From the NCBI GenBank assembly GCA_021234155.1, contig JAJEKV010000002.1, positions 33,187,123 to 33,251,122 on the forward strand: 64,000 bases of DNA, in the 5' to 3' direction. Every line of letters starts with the position of its first letter. Position 1 is the first letter of the stretch. Below, in pieces: positions 1-10,626 of this stretch. The DNA is from Isoetes taiwanensis (lineage: Eukaryota > Streptophyta > Lycopodiopsida > Isoetales > Isoetaceae). The notes beneath the pieces are model-generated. The model was given only the letters and a program-made list of their open reading frames with translations. It did not search any database and was not told where the DNA came from. Position numbers and translations under genes: made by a program.

Positions 1-612
1 ATCTCCTCATATAGATGGTTTATCAAGAATCTGTTGTGTCTTAATGAATCTCCAGGTTGGCGCGTGGGGCAATGTGAAGATCCTTTGTACCTTCAGCAGT
101 TTTCACCTGCCACAGATCAGCTAGACAACATGTCTATGCCAATCAGTACTTCAAAAAAAAAAACAGAAAGCTTACAATCAAGTGAATATACTCTAGAAAA
201 TTCAGAGGAAAACCATAATGACAATTCCCACAATTGCATCAACACAGCTGGCAGAGAAAGTAAAAAATATAATTATTCCATCCCCCTTTATGCCTGCAAG
301 ATCTTTGATGCCTAGAAATAGATGAAGATCACCAGGTGGTCCCCTGCAAAATGAAAAGACAAATCACGTGGATCACAACATTTATTAAAAGCCATGAGAA
401 TAGTCGAGTCATCCTGAGAAGAGCACCATCCAGAGACACTAAGCAATTAATGAATGTGCATGCTACAAACTGGAAAATAGAGGTGAGTATGTCCAGCTGA
501 ATTATCCAGCAATTGAGGAATGTGGTGAAAATGCATCAATGGCAATCCTTGAATAGTACATATTACACCAAAGTTGTAGCTAAGCCGTCCACAACTTGTA
601 TGACCATTAGTG
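1..612 (+). repeat. Partial copy of the PKS upstream block (copy A0)
   Basis: This stretch is a close copy of 5968-6585, of the start of the block at 7512, and of part of 30537-30960. Similarity ends near 612, just after a shared 'gtatgaccattag', where this copy turns into unrelated sequence. It begins before the window. In the complete copies this block lies directly upstream of a PKS gene, so this is a stranded promoter-side fragment. Short open frames in it are not conserved as protein between copies. Confidence 0.8.
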
Positions 613-2199
613 AAAACGATTTAGAAAGAGACGTGCCTTGAATTTGTCGGTAGGCTTTAACATAGCATCATAAGATTAATTCTCACATATCTTAGAAGCT
701 TCCAGTAAAACCCTAGTTTTGTTGAGCTAGATATTGAATCGTGGTTTTCAATGCCGATTTGCAGACCACAAGAGTCCGACTGCTCGAAATTTCTCCAGGT
801 TACATATTAATGAAAGGCTTGCTCACTAAACAGATATCAAGAATAGTGTTGCAATCATGAATACCAAATGTCAAGAAGTTAAATGATTACTAGAAAATGT
901 CAAGAACAACTCATGAAACAATCTTTAGGGTCTGTCAGCCATGTAGCTCCATCATCGTGCTCGTTGGAATGTGCAACAAGCACATTGAGGATGGAATCTA
1001 TCAGAATCGAATCTTTTTAGAATTATACGCATAGAATCAGTCTGTTCTACTCAATCTTAAGCTATCATAGGCTACTCATAATAAATTCAAGGAATGAAAA
1101 TGTTTCATATACACACAGAAATCTCTAAATCTCTATGGTTCTAGAGAAATATCTAAATGGCTACGAGGCTACCAAGCCCTAGCCTTGTTCTTACCTAGAC
1201 TGCACCAAGAATCACAACAAGAATTAACTGTGCCAAATCATGGCAAGAATTAATCGCCACAAAACGACGGATAAGGCAAAGTTTTGCGCGACAAAACTAT
1301 GGATAGCGCCGAGGTAGATTTTTTTTCTTTTTCTTTTTTGACAGGTGTCGAGGGAAATTAGTTTAAGTGAAAAATGGGACAAAAAAAAAAAGAATCCCAA
1401 TTATATAAGTTAAATAATCCATACCACATGTTGTCCCCACGGCACGTCTGCTGATGTGGTGTATAGACAGATCGTATATATGCCACGTTAAAAATATTAA
1501 CTATTACCCTTCTTGAGGGGCAGCCCATTATAATTGTCGTCCAGTACTTTATTTCATTCCTTTGCTTTCCTCTTCCTTTTGCCGTTCTTCTTCCGTGCTC
1601 GATTTCTGGGCAATCGAGTCAATCTGTGCATGATGACACTCCTTCCAAAACTAGGTACATGACGATAGACTGGTCCAGGATAGAGAGCCTCATCCGACGT
1701 GGCCAAAATCAAACTTCTAATCTTCTCCACTAGAGGACAATATAGCTTCAGAAGCAAGTGGCCACTGTTAACAAGTTCTTATATCCTAAGATTTCTTTTG
1801 GAATTCTATACTGTCTATTCTTATTTGCTTTCTTTTTTTTTTTTTGCTTTTAGAGGGTTTCACTACCCCCTTACCAATTTTCAATTTGACAAACACTTAT
1901 TCGAGATTTGCAAGTGCGTATTTTGATTACCAAATCAGTGATGGAGGAGAGTTCTTGTTTCAACAAATCCACCAGGTATGTTATTCTCGACTTTTTATTG
2001 AGCGGTAATTTTCTTAGGTATGATATGTCTAGATATATTAGGGTCAGAAATTCTGTTTAGATGCACTCTGTAATCTTTTTTTAAATTGAGAACCCTAAAG
2101 AAACATAAGAAATTAAAAGTGGTGTTTGCATAATAGGATTCTTTCCAATGGTGCCAAGGATATCTGTGGAAGTATCAAATAATCCAAATGATATCGTGC
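613..2199. other. Intergenic, no gene recognised
   Basis: AT-rich DNA with homopolymer tracts near 1320, 1380 and 1827. No open frame shows a recognisable domain, and I see no repeat structure beyond simple tracts. Confidence 0.6.
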
Positions 2200-3165
2200 A
2201 TAGCCGAAATGGCATCATGGCGTGGAAAACTCAAGGTTTTCTCGATTGGCTAGCCGAAGAACCATATTCTCGACTAGCGAGTCGACAATACGCCTTTACC
2301 CAAACTAGCTTCCTCTCCTCTGAGGATTCTCAGATTTCACGACTAGCTAGTCAAGCGAGAAGGCATATTCTTGACTCATAAGTCGAGAATGCATCAGCTC
2401 GATTGGATTTCTCTTCTCCAAATCTTCAAAGGAGAAGGGCTTAGTCTGGGTGGAGGCATTTTCAACTCGCGAGTTGGGAATGCCTCGACCTAGACTAATC
2501 TCCTTCTCGGGGTGAGAGCCTGGGAGGATCGTTGGTGCTTCCCAGCACCCGATCTGATCCGTATCGCCCAGTGGATGACATATGATGATCCTTAAATGCA
2601 CATGGAGGCTCTTCTTTAATGGGGGTCGGGCAGGCAAGTCGAGAATGCTTCAACCCAGATTAAACCCCGGCTTTCTTGGCTGGTTAGACGAGATGGGATA
2701 TTCTCGACTGGGTAGTTGAGAATGCATCAATCCAGACTAGATTCCTCTCCTCCAAATCTTCAGATGAGAGGGGCTTAGTCTAGATGGAGGCATTCTCGAC
2801 TCGTGAGTCAAGAATGCCTCAACCAAACTACGCCTTTCAGCAAGTCGAGAATGCTTCAACTCGAACTAAACCCCTTCGGCTTTACAGACTGGCTAGTCGA
2901 GAAGGCGTGTTCTCGATTACCTAGTCGAGAATGCATCAACCCAGACTAGATCCCTCTCTGCCAAATCTTCAGATGAGATGGGCTTAATCTGGGTGAGGCA
3001 TTCTTAACAGGCAATTCGAGAATGATTCAACCCAGACTAAGCCCCTCGGTGAGTTAAGACTTCAACCTGGATTAAACCCCTTCGGCTTTCCCGACCGGCT
3101 AGTAGAGAAGATGTATTTTTGACTCAAGAATGCATCAACCGTGTCGATATGCCTAGAGAATCTAA
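2200..3165. repeat. Degenerate tandem repeat rich in GTCGAG/CTCGAC palindromes
   Basis: Imperfect units of roughly 200-340 bp recur. Landmarks are 'gcatcaacccagactag' (near 2388, 2726 and 2934), 'ccaaatcttcagatgag' followed by 'gggcttagtctgg', and 'aaaccccttcggctt' (near 2868 and 3084). Within units the sequence keeps alternating 'tcgactag' and 'ctagtcgaga', so many short stems can form. No coding potential is evident; open frames here are by-products of the repeat. Origin is unknown. Confidence 0.7.
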
Positions 3166-3475
3166 TCATAACTACCTATCAATATGCCTTCTCTCTAATT
3201 AGCAAGGTCTAGAACTGCGAAAGCCTCTTCGATTGCTTGCTTTCTTGTTCAGCATATTCCAATGCTTGCTTTCTTGTTCAGCATATTCCAATGTAGAGAG
3301 ATTCTCGATGTTGAAATATGTTGAACCAAAGTAAAAGAGCCATGTGTTTTCATGTAAAAGAGCCGAAGTGTTTTTGATGTGCCTTAGGATAAGGAATTTT
3401 AACGTCCATTGACACCACTGAGGGCCAATAGGTTTTGGGCATGACCTGTGCTCTCTACCTTGCATATGCCAGAAT

Positions 3476-3565
3476 GCCAGAGCGACAAGAAATGGCTATG
3501 GTGCAACTTGGTGCCGAATCGCCAGAGCGACAAGAAAAGGCTATGGTGCAACTTGGTGCCGAATC
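3476..3565 (+). repeat. 45-bp direct tandem duplication, two copies
   Basis: 3476-3520 and 3521-3565 are the same 45-bp sequence with one difference. Each begins 'gccagagcgacaaga'. The unit is a multiple of three, so it appears as a repeated peptide in overlapping frames on both strands, but nothing else supports a gene. Confidence 0.85.
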
Positions 3566-3945
3566 TACACCTGTGCACTGGAAAAAACAGAGGCAGGCTG
3601 ATCACCATGCTCTGGAGTCATCGCCATCGGATAGAGAACATAAAAAGTGATTGCGATATGTTTGCCACGTGTTCTCTAACCCAAACACCCCAAGAAGAAA
3701 ACCACAGATTAAAATAACCAAAACCTTCCGCGTCAAGAAACTTAATTTCCACCATCATCAAAATACATTTTTTGTATACGAATACAAACCACCGGGAAGT
3801 TAGCTAGCTGGTAGTGGAAACAAAAAATAGAACCAAGTCAATTTTGACAAGCAAAAAAGTCTGAGGTTCTCAAAGGGTAGGATTCTGGATTGTGGCATAC
3901 ACTTGGATGGCTGTTAAATCATAACAAGGCCTATTGTTTCACAAA

Positions 3946-4006
3946 GTGGTCTAATGTATAAGCATGATCACAAATTGTGGTCTAATGTATAAGCATGATC
4001 ACAAAT
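3946..4006 (+). repeat. 31-bp tandem duplication, two copies
   Basis: 3946-3976 and 3977-4006 repeat the unit starting 'gtggtctaatgtataagc'. Short and isolated. Confidence 0.85.
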
Positions 4007-5967
4007 GCTGCCAACATTATCTTTGAAGTTGCAGTACAAATTGAAATTTTGGTAAATATGCATCAAACTGCTGGCATAAACCATTATTTTTTTTCCAAAT
4101 CATTCCTAGTGGCTCAATCATCAACATCCCAAAGGCTTGGAGTGGATCCCCATAGGCCGATTTATGCCATAATCCACCCCAACCACCTTGTTGTTTTCAA
4201 AGTTCTAACAGGAACATCATCCACATGAATCTGTAACAGTTTTGACAAAGTAGACATTTAGCACAATACACAAAAACTAAGTATTATGAAATGCTTTAGA
4301 AAAAGATGTATACATATATGCTTCAGCAAGTCATGCATAAGGTACATGGGCAAGTTTTGCGAGCCTACCAGCGATTAGAAAGTCTGTTGCTGTTCGTGTC
4401 ATTTTATTTATCTCAGCAAAAGTCACAAATTATGACGTAAGTATGAAGAAACTGCTTGAACCCACTCTTATCCAATCCTTTTCCCAATGAATCCAATAGA
4501 ACGTTTAGTTGATGTGCCCATTTTGAGATGCTGAGCTCTACCAACTTCTTCATAATCTCTCTCTCTCTCTATTCCACTATGCTTGAGCAAAAATAACCAA
4601 AAGCATCCGGATCAGAGCTATTTCTGCTCAGATATTAGTGCAGAAAAGGCCCACTCCGTTCTTGGAGCGTTCGTGACTTCTGTTTGAGCAATACTGCAGT
4701 AGCAGTATTAGTTCTAGCAATAGAACTTTTGAAGCTAATCCTGGGGATTAGTTTTTCAGTTGTGCGTGGGGAGTTCTGGGAACTCAAGGCTGTGGGGAAC
4801 TCAGGGAGTTCAAGATAGTGCAACTGATCCTACTTTTTGTAGGCTGTGACAGTTATAGTGTTTGACTCAGTATTGCCTCTCCATCTAGTTCTGAGTGCTT
4901 TCTCTGCAGCAGAGACATGCAGCTTGAATAGCAGCTGCACAATATATCATTAGGTGCAGTTGTTCTTCAAAGTGCTTATAGTGCAAATACAAAATTACAA
5001 CGATAGGACTACAAACAAAGACTATATCAAATTATTCCTGATGGCTTGATCATTCAGCTCTAAGATTCTTAGGTCAGATCAGTCACAAAATGCAAGATGA
5101 ATATCACCTACCGAGTCATCAAGGTTGGATATTTCTAAGGTTGTAAGGTCAGAGGAATTACCAAATGCAATGGCAATATCTGATGCCAAGTTATTCAAAC
5201 GACGCATTTATGGAAGAGGACATAAGCATCTGAGAAGGAGATCTAACCACTTTAAAGGAATGAGTGGGACTAAAGCTTTACAATAGACATGCAACAGAAA
5301 TGAGATATTTAGCTTGCCAAATGAATTAGCAATAGATACCTAAGAAATATGATGTCTAACACCTTGAGCTGTGCAAAGATCTGCTCCTGCACACATGACA
5401 CTTATCAAATTGTGGCATCTTCTAGGGGAAGAAGTGTAACATGTTTTGGGGCAAGGAGGCCAAGTTTTACCCTGGATTATTGGAATTCTAAGGCTTCAGG
5501 GGTATGCAAGCAAAGATGTCCGAACACTTGGTTTACAAAGTGAAGCTTAAGAGCTTTGATTTGTTGAAACAGTTTAAAATAAAATCCATATAGTTCTGCA
5601 TTGTATATGTGTCTTATGCGAAACTGCTAAATAATTCTATGGATTGTAGAAACTATAAGGCCAAAGAAACTATAAGGGAAAAAAACGTACTTATAGAACA
5701 TGACACTTTATATCCTAGTTCTGAATGCTTTCTCTACAGCAGAGACATGTAGCTTGAATAGCAGCTCACAACATAACATTAGGTGCAGTTGTTCTCCAAA
5801 GTCACATTCATGACGTTCACCAGCTATGACACTGGCAATATTTTATCTAAACATGCATGCAAATAACTATATTAAAGGATATTCCTAAATGCTACAAAAA
5901 TCTACGGCATAGACAATAAGACTTGCCTGAGGAGTGTTGGTAATCCTCATTAACAACAAAGTAATGG
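4007..5967. other. Intergenic with a dispersed 85-bp repeat pair
   Basis: No gene recognised. About 4886-4972 and 5712-5796 are a diverged direct repeat pair; both contain 'gcagagacatg' or 'cagagacatgtagc', and 'aggtgcagttgttct'. A short (CT)n tract lies at about 4558-4570. Confidence 0.55.
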
Positions 5968-7503
5968 TCTCCTCATATAGATGGTCTATCAAGAATCTGT
6001 TGAGTCTTAATGGATCTCCAGGTTGGCCCTTGGGGCAATGTGAAGATCCTTTGTACCTTCAGCAGTTTTCACCTGCCAAAGATTAGTTAGACAACATGTC
6101 TATGCCAATCAGTATTTCAAAAAAAAAAAACAGAAAGCTTACAATCAAGTGAATATACTCTAAAAAATTCAAAAGAAAACCATAATGACAATTCCCACAA
6201 TTGCATCAACACAGTTTACAGAGAAAGTAAAAAACATAATTATTCCATCCCCCTTTATGCCTGCAAGATCTTTGATGTCTAGAAATAGATGAAGATCACC
6301 AGGTGGTCCCCTGCAAAATGAAAAGACAAATCACATGCATCATAACATTTATTAAAAGCCATGAGAATAGTCGAGTCATCCTGAGAAGGGCGCCATCCAG
6401 AGACACTAAGCAATTAATGAATGTGCATGCTACAAACTGGAAAATAGAGGTGAGTATGTCTAGCTGAATTATCCAGCAATTGAGGAATGTGGTGAAAATG
6501 CATCTATGGCAATCCTTGAATAGTACATATTATACGAAAGTTGTAGCTAAGCCGTCCACAACTTGTATGACCATTAGCCCAGTTCACAAGATAATTGGCA
6601 TCAAAGCTTATGTCTTTGTTCTTGGGTAGCCACTGAACTGGGAAGGGAGCAAGCGAAGAAGAGAAAAAAATATGGTAGAATGAAGCATGTGAACGATGGC
6701 ACGGAGAATGTAGTTTTGTGCAGAAACATGCAAGGAAGAAACATGTAGCAAAATGTAAGACAGAAGTGAGGAAAGGAGTGGGATTGTAATGCTGTGTTTG
6801 ACAAAGGAAACATATGGTTGGCAGCAATACACTGAGCTAAAATGTAATCGTGCTTCAGATTTATGCCTTGCCTGCACATAATAATTTGAGAAAGAATATA
6901 TGTCCTGTCTTCGTATGCCCTTAACCTATCTTCTTTTCACTTTCATGTCTGCTTTATCATAATGGCATTATAATAAGCTCCACGAGCAACTAAGCTACAA
7001 CAAGGACCAAGCTCCATGAGCAACTAAGCTACAGTAGCCCAGAACTGTGGCACAGAACGCAATTAGAGCCTGAGCTCTGGCTACTTTATACAACTCTTGT
7101 AATGCACCCATGGTTTTTGCAGGTAGAAGCCGTCTGTGGAAGTCGGAAGTCAGAACATCTTTCTAGAACGAATTTTGGCTGGAACAAAGTTCTGCTAAAA
7201 TTCACAGATACAGCAAGGACAGAAAATATGGAGGCTTGAAATAGAGACAATTAGTGGCAGAAAGAATGTGGATAATGCACTATCCCCTAAGGCTGAGAAG
7301 ACTTACCTATTAGAATGGGCTGCACAAAGAATCTTCTGCTTCAAAAGACCACCATGATTATTCTGAAGAAGAGGCCGTAAGGATCATGGAATCAGCACTT
7401 CTCTGCAGATAAAAATAAAAAAATTACATCTGCAGCAGAGAAAAAATATAAAAATTACGTCTGCAGTGAAACGGAAAATTTACACAACATTCTTTGACCA
7501 AGT
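5968..7503 (+). repeat. PKS upstream block, distal tandem copy (A1)
   Basis: Near-identical to 7512-9040, with a constant offset of 1526 bp over most of its length (for example 6504 versus 8030). The copies differ mainly near 7415-7490, where A1 has its own A-rich stretch before 'tttgaccaagtg'. A similar block (A3) precedes PKS-2. PKS-1 therefore carries two tandem upstream blocks and PKS-2 one. Minus-strand open frames inside are present in all copies but show no known domain. Confidence 0.85.
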
Positions 7504-9098
7504 GCCACGAATCTATCAAGCATCTGTTGAGTCTTGATGAATCTCCAGGTTGGCCTTTGCGGCAATGTGAAGATCCTTTGTAGCTTCAGCAGTTTTCACC
7601 TGCCACAGATTAGCTAGACAACATGTCTATGCCAATCAGTATTTCAGAAAAAAAACAGAAAGCTTACAATCAAGTGAATATACTCTAAAAAACTCAAAAA
7701 AAAAACCATAATGACAATTCCCACAATTGCATCAACACAGCTGAGAGAGAAAGTAAAAAACATAATTATTCCATCCCCTTTTATGCCTGCAAGATCTTTG
7801 ATGTCTAGAAATAGATGAAGATCACCAGGTGGTCCCCTGAAAAATGAAAAGACAAATCACATGCATCATAACATTTATTAAAAGCCATGAGAATAGTCGA
7901 GTCATCCTGAGAAGAGCGCCATCCAGAGACACTAAGCAATTAATGAATGTGCATGCTACAAACTGGAAAATAGAGGTGAGTATGTCTAGCTGAATTATCC
8001 AGCAATTGAGGAATGTGGTGAAAATGCATCTATGGCAATCCTTGAATAGTACATATTATACAAAAGTTGTAGCTAAGCCGTCCACAACTTGTACGACGAT
8101 TAGCCCAGTTCACAAGATAATTGGCATCAAAGCTTATGTCTTTGTTCTTGGGTAGCCACTGAACTGGGAAGGGAGCAAGCGAAGAAGAGAAAAAAATATG
8201 GTAGAATGAAGCATGTGAACGATGGCACGGAGAATGTAGTTTTGTGCAGAAACATGCAAGGAAGAAACATGTAGCAAAATGTAAGACAGAAGTGAGGAAA
8301 GGAGTGGGATTGTAATGCTGTGTTTGACAAAGGAAACATATGGTTGGCAGCAATACACTGAGCTAAAATGTAATCGTGCTTCAGATTTATGCCTTGCCTG
8401 CACATAATAATTTGAGAAAGAATATATGTCCTGTCTTCGTATGCCCTTAACCTATCTTCTTTTCACTTTCATGTCTGCTTTATCATAATGGCATTATAAT
8501 AAGCTCCACGAGCAACTAAGCTACAACAAGGACCAAGCTCCATGAGCAACTAAGCTACAGTAGCCCAGAACTGTGGCACAGAACGCAATTAGAGCCTGAG
8601 CTCTGGCTACTTTATACAACTCTTGTAATGCACCCATGGTTTTTGCAGGTAGAAGCCGTCTGTGGAAGTCGGAAGTCAGAACATCTTTCTAGAACGAATT
8701 TTGGCTGGAACAAAGTTCTGCTAAAATTCACAGATACAGCAAGGACAGAAAATATGGAGGCTTGAAATAGAGACAATTAGTGGCAGAAAGAATGTGGATA
8801 ATGCACTATCCCCTAAGGCTGAGAAGACTTACCTATTAGAATGGGCTGCACAAAGAATCTTCTGCTTCAAAAGACCTTCATGATTATTCTGAAGAAGAGG
8901 CCGTAAGGATCATGGAATCAGCACTTCTCTGCACACCTGCGCAGGGTTTTACCTCCCACAAGAGAAAAAATAAAAAAAAATTACCTGCAGTGAAACGGAA
9001 AACATTCTTTGACCAAGTGGCCATTGCGACGAAAATGCCAACACAAAAGAAGGAACAATCCCAAGACAAATGTTTATTTATGAATCTTTGCAATTTAA

Positions 9099-9105
9099 AC
9101 GTGGC
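9099..9105 (+). promoter_or_regulatory. ACGTGGC (G-box/ABRE-like core)
   Basis: An ACGT-core motif about 96 bp upstream of the TATA box, conserved upstream of PKS-2 at 31948-31954. ACGT-core boxes bind bZIP or bHLH factors and are common in chalcone-synthase-family promoters. Function here is inferred from motif, position and conservation. Confidence 0.4.
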
Positions 9106-9194
9106 AAATAAGTATACACTGCAGGGTCAAACTCTTGCCCTCATTCATAGCATGTGGCATGTCCACCTTCTCGTCTAATTTGACTTATATCTAA

Positions 9195-9202
9195 TATAAA
9201 AA
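9195..9202 (+). promoter_or_regulatory. TATA box of PKS-1
   Basis: TATAAAAA lies 79 bp upstream of the start codon and is conserved at 32041-32048 before PKS-2. Transcription should begin about 30 bp downstream, in the CT-rich stretch around 9225-9235. Confidence 0.65.
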
Positions 9203-9273
9203 TACTCCCTTTCTTCTCTCCTCTCATCTCAACATCCCATTTCGGTGTTCAAGCAAAAACAGAGCAATCAGCT

Positions 9274-10514
9274 ATGGTAACTTTCAAGGTTGAGAAACCC
9301 AATGGCCCCGCTTGTGTGCTTTCCATCGCCACCGATAATCCTCCCTTCTTCGTGGAGCAGAAGGACTACGCAGAATTTTTGTTTGATGCATGTAACATGA
9401 ACGATAAGGTGGATCTCAGGAGGAAATTTGCACGCATCTGTAAGTATCTGTTTTCTAATTGATAAGCATTCTCAGTCAATTTAGAGTCTATGCCTTATGA
9501 TTTTGTGTTCTATGATCAGGTGAGAAGTCTGCAATCAACAAACGCCACTATTTCATGACCAAGGAAATCTTGCAAGCAAACCCTGATATCACAACCTATG
9601 GAGCTCCATCTCTGAATGCAAGGCTAGATATGCTGATTGATGCAATTCCAAAGCTGGGGGCATCTGCGGCAGAGAAGGCCATTGCAGAATGGGGGCAATA
9701 CAAATCTAAAATTACCCATGTAGTCATGACAACAATTAGTGGAGTAGACATGCCTGGTGCAGATTACAAGATTGTGAAGCTACTTGGTCTAAACCCTGAT
9801 GTAAAGAGGGTTATGCTGTACCAACAGGGTTGCTTTGCAGGAGGCACGGTTATGAGGGTAGCAAAGGATCTGGCTGAGAATAACAAGGGAGCTAGAGTGC
9901 TGGTTGTATGCAGCGAAATCACTGCATCGACGTTTGAAGCCCCTTCAGAGGCACATTTTGATGGGCTTGTTGGGTCGGCGTTGTTTGGAGATGGATCTGC
10001 AGCGGTTATTGTTGGTGCTGATCCTGAGGAAAATGAAAAGCCACTGTATGAGGTAGCATGGGCAGGGGAATCAGTTCTTCCAGACAGCGATGGCGCGATC
10101 GAGGGTATTCTCCGAGAAGCCGGCCTGGTGTTTAGACTGCAGAGAGATGTGCCCTATGTTATCTCCAACAACATTGTCCAGGCTTTGGAGAAGGGAAGGC
10201 AAGCTGTTGGATCCCCAGACGTCAACGACATGTTTTGGGTCGTCCACCCTGGTGGCCCCCTTATCCTTGACAAGATGGCCGCTGCCCTTGGCTTGAACAA
10301 GGAGAAGCTAGACGCCACTTATGAGATTATGGGTGACGTTGGTAACATGTCTAGTGCCTCTGTCATATTTGTCCTAGACCAAATGAGGAAGAGATCCATC
10401 AAGATGAACTCTAAAACCACCGGCGAGGGTTGTGACTATGGTTTCCTCCTCGGTTTTGGACCTGGTCTCACTGTTGAGACTGTCGTATTGAAGGCTTTGC
10501 CCCTTGTTGCCTAG
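9274..10514 (+). CDS. Type III polyketide synthase (chalcone synthase superfamily), copy 1
   Basis: Spliced gene: exon 1 at 9274-9439, 80-bp intron at 9440-9519 (GTAAGT...CAG), exon 2 at 9520-10514; 386 residues. The intron splits a TGT Cys codon (Cys56), the conserved intron site of plant chalcone synthases (CHS). The catalytic triad is present: Cys160 in QGCFAGG, His298 in VVHPGG, Asn331 in GNMSS. The gatekeeper Phe211 and Phe260 and the GFGPG loop near the C-terminus are also there. Family members condense a CoA starter with malonyl-CoA units as cytosolic homodimers. Against CHS numbering, Thr132 is Ile (residue 128) and Val196 is Ser (residue 192), while Thr194, Thr197, Gly256 and Ser338 are kept. 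Ile at 132 removes a hydrogen-bonding residue of the aldol-switch region, so ordinary chalcone formation is doubtful; a styrylpyrone, lactone, bibenzyl or stilbene-type product is possible. Start chosen at the first ATG after the TATA box. The family call is firm; the substrate is not. Confidence 0.95.
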
Positions 10515-10516
10515 TA

Positions 10517-10626
10517 GACCAAATGAGAAAGAGATCCATCAAGATGAACTCCAAGAGCATCGATAAGGATTGTGAGTATGGCTTCCTCCTTGAGGCAGTT
10601 GTGTTGAAGAGCCTTCCTATTCATTA
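10517..10626 (+). pseudogene. Relic PKS exon tail just after the PKS-1 stop
   Basis: Directly after the stop codon, a second version of the C-terminal coding sequence appears in another frame: [13 protein letters not shown], then diverged SIDKDCEYGFLL, then VVLKSLPIH and a stop. Compared with the real C-terminus it lacks the GFGPGLTVE segment. It now forms part of the 3' untranslated region. The same relic follows PKS-2 and the pseudogene, so it predates the unit duplication. It is best read as the scar of an old tandem gene collapsed by deletion. Confidence 0.8.

Larger units (their letters stand above)
7512..9273 (+). repeat. PKS upstream block, proximal copy (A2) with PKS-1 promoter
   Basis: Tandem copy of A1 that continues without a break into the PKS-1 start codon. 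It is closely similar to 30537-32101 upstream of PKS-2, which marks the block as the shared 5' regulatory region of the duplicated unit. Compared with PKS-2, the 5' leader here has 18 more bases just before the start codon (about 9236-9253). Confidence 0.85.

Noticed and set aside
6504-6879. Minus-strand ORFs repeated at 8030-8405 and 30896-31235
   Set aside because: They recur because the whole upstream block is duplicated; the third copy has a frame-altering deletion and no domain is visible, so coding is not supported.
9555-10514. PKS starting at an internal Met of exon 2 (319 residues)
   Set aside because: A perfect intron with conserved position joins exon 1, which supplies the family's N-terminal segment and the conserved Cys at the splice point.
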